From Leptospira perolatii (GTDB taxonomy: Bacteria > Spirochaetota > Leptospiria > Leptospirales > Leptospiraceae), in NCBI RefSeq assembly GCF_002811875.1, contig NZ_NPDZ01000002.1, positions 248,001 to 312,000 of the forward strand: a stretch of DNA of 64,000 bases. The letters run 5' to 3'. Both the position numbers and the translations under genes were made by a program. Position 1 is the first letter of the stretch. The number at the start of each line of letters is the position of its first letter. The notes under the pieces were generated by a model, which saw nothing but the letters and a program-made list of their open reading frames with translations, was not told the DNA's origin and ran no database searches. Shown here piece by piece: positions 62,716 to 64,000 of the stretch.

Positions 62716-64000
62716 AAACCGCTTTCGATACAAAAGCCGATGCCGGCTTGCATGAGTCAGAGCCGGCTAAGAAGGTTCAATTGCCTTTTATATTGGGTGG
62801 AAAAAGCATTAAGCCTGATGAAAAAGGGAATCAGAAGATCAGCATGTTAGGCGGAGAAGTTAGCTTTCCTAATCCGGAAATTCTAACTTCTCTGCTAGAA
62901 TCTTTGCACAATCCTCTGATTGAAGTTTCAACTCAAGATATCATAGGGTTTCTGCACCGACTCGGTAAGATGTGGGAGAACGATGAATACATCCGTAGGC
63001 GAGTTTATATCAGGCAAATGTGTGATTTTGTCGGCTATTCCGAACAGATGGCTGTTGCGGAGGCTGATTTAATTGCAGCTACTTTGAGAGGAAGCACTAG
63101 ATTGTGGGACACTCTTCAAGTGGAACTCGGAGACCGATCCATTTTAGATACTTGGATTAAGAGAGAAGATTGCGAAGTCAAAGCCTTCCCAAAAGGAACT
63201 GTGACTCATATTCTTTCTGGAAATGCTCCCGTCGCGGCCGTTCTATCTATATTGCGATCTTTGCTAACGAAAAATCAGACAATTGCAAAAGTCGCTTCGG
63301 GAGATCCAATAACGCCCACGCAATTTGCATTAAGTTTTCTTGATTTAGATGCAAAGCATCCTTTAAGCAGATCGCTTCATACTGCTTATTGGCCTTCCGA
63401 CTCTGAGATCGGAGTCTCGATCGTTGGAAATACGGATGCAGTATGCGTCTGGGGAGGGGCCGAGGCGGTTCGTTGGACTTATAAAAATGTAAAACCAGGC
63501 TCTGAAATACTAACATTTGGACCCAAGCGCAGCTTTTCACTCATCGGAGGCTCTGGCCAAAAAGATTTAAAGAACGCTGCGCGTTTGGTCGCTCACGATG
63601 TCAGCATGTATGACCAGCAGGCTTGCTTCTCAACACAGCATATTTTTGTGTTAGGTGATCAGTTCGAGTTCGCTACAGAATTAGGTTCAGCGTTGGATCG
63701 AAATCAAAAGATACTATCTGCACCAAAAAGAACTGTAGACCAGGCGGCGGACGTCTCTTTATCAAAAATTCATCATGAATTTTTTGGGGGAAAAATTCTC
63801 TACTCCGAAGATCATTCATGGCAGGTGATTTTGTCCTCTCCCGGAAAGACTTACCGTCATCCGGGTGCTCGAACTGCTTTTGTTCACAAGATAGACAGTA
63901 TCGAGCAGGTGCTTTCATTTGTAGATTCCTCAGTGCAAACTGTGGCAGTATATCCGATGGAGATCGTAAAACACTTCAGAGACTCTTTGGGAAGATTAGG
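62712..64000 (+). CDS. LuxC-family acyl reductase (partial, cut by the right edge)
   Basis: GTG 62712 overlaps the fusion-gene stop as GTGA; 429 codons are visible to the edge. As in LuxC: LPFILGGKSI near the start, THILSGNAPVAAVLSI (nucleotide region), VCVWGGAEAVRW and the catalytic Cys in YDQQACFSTQ (Cys305). It would reduce an acyl or aminoacyl thioester (from the ACP) to an aldehyde, a natural release step for this cluster. It is a distant paralogue of the LuxC-like protein at 46046. Confidence 0.82.
   Translation, partial: MKTAFDTKADAGLHESEPAKKVQLPFILGGKSIKPDEKGNQKISMLGGEVSFPNPEILTSLLESLHNPLIEVSTQDIIGFLHRLGKMWENDEYIRRRVYIRQMCDFVGYSEQMAVAEADLIAATLRGSTRLWDTLQVELGDRSILDTWIKREDCEVKAFPKGTVTHILSGNAPVAAVLSILRSLLTKNQTIAKVASGDPITPTQFALSFLDLDAKHPLSRSLHTAYWPSDSEIGVSIVGNTDAVCVWGGAEAVRWTYKNVKPGSEILTFGPKRSFSLIGGSGQKDLKNAARLVAHDVSMYDQQACFSTQHIFVLGDQFEFATELGSALDRNQKILSAPKRTVDQAADVSLSKIHHEFFGGKILYSEDHSWQVILSSPGKTYRHPGARTAFVHKIDSIEQVLSFVDSSVQTVAVYPMEIVKHFRDSLGRL

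Noticed and set aside
1..64000. tRNA, rRNA, CRISPR arrays, transposases, integrases
   Set aside because: I looked for repeated spacers, cloverleaf-like and transposase/integrase motifs and saw none; a tool-based scan could still find a missed small RNA.

Overview
The window looks like a chromosome segment of a spirochaete, most probably Leptospira or a close relative. Reasons: moderate-low GC, many large multi-domain sensor proteins, 7TM-AraC regulators, a 7TM/SpoIIE phosphatase, short lipoproteins with relaxed lipoboxes, and dense genes with ATGA/GTGA overlaps. This is inference from style and content; no rRNA or other phylogenetic marker is present. No tRNA, rRNA, CRISPR array, transposase or integrase was seen.

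Layout. (1) 1-4013: a C45-type Ntn-hydrolase cut by the left edge, a membrane AraC regulator and a royal-jelly/yellow-type protein. (2) 4526-11722: a TetR-controlled cassette of acyl-CoA ligase, MFS transporter with an unusual insert, DUF3556 membrane protein, FAD desaturase/oxidoreductase and TetR. Two nearly identical operators (near 4535 and 7825) mark its two promoters. (3) 11991-19674: a sensor kinase with its response regulator, a double-domain hemerythrin and a 7TM-SpoIIE-TPR phosphatase. (4) 19876-23534: a lipid block (patatin, PlsC-type acyltransferase, NAD-dependent epimerase/dehydrogenase) and a PEBP protein. (5) 23709-28829: beta-CASP nuclease, LytS/LytTR-type two-component pair, Crp/Fnr regulator and a degenerate alpha/beta hydrolase. 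(6) 28875-37025: a complete cbb3 oxidase locus, ccoNOQP-ccoGHIS plus a TauE/SafE-like protein with a His-rich tail. FNR-type boxes lie about 105 bp before ccoN and, separately, before the hemerythrin gene. (7) 37290-43760: small membrane protein, hybrid kinase, DEAD-box helicase and two lipoproteins. (8) 43757-49876, minus strand: a LuxE-like ligase, a LuxC-like acyl reductase, an unknown protein, an AraC regulator, and DUF2784 and DUF1772 membrane proteins. (9) 50378 to beyond 64000, plus strand: an unusual biosynthetic gene cluster.

The cluster in (9) is the most striking part. In order it encodes an AfsA-type hotdog protein, a fatty-acid-desaturase-like membrane protein, an FAD amine-oxidase-like protein, an alpha/beta hydrolase, an HpaB-type flavin monooxygenase, an agmatinase-family ureohydrolase, a type III PLP decarboxylase, an AMP ligase, an acyl carrier protein, a gap with two very small ORFs, a fusion of an arginine-hydroxylase-like (VioC type) dioxygenase to a 2-ketoarginine-methyltransferase-like (MrsA type) domain, and a second LuxC reductase cut by the right edge. 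The recurring arginine/guanidine chemistry, carrier protein and reductive (LuxC) step suggest an arginine-derived, possibly lipid-linked product released as an aldehyde or alcohol. The product itself cannot be read from the sequence. The LuxE/LuxC operon transcribed away from it is likely to be related.
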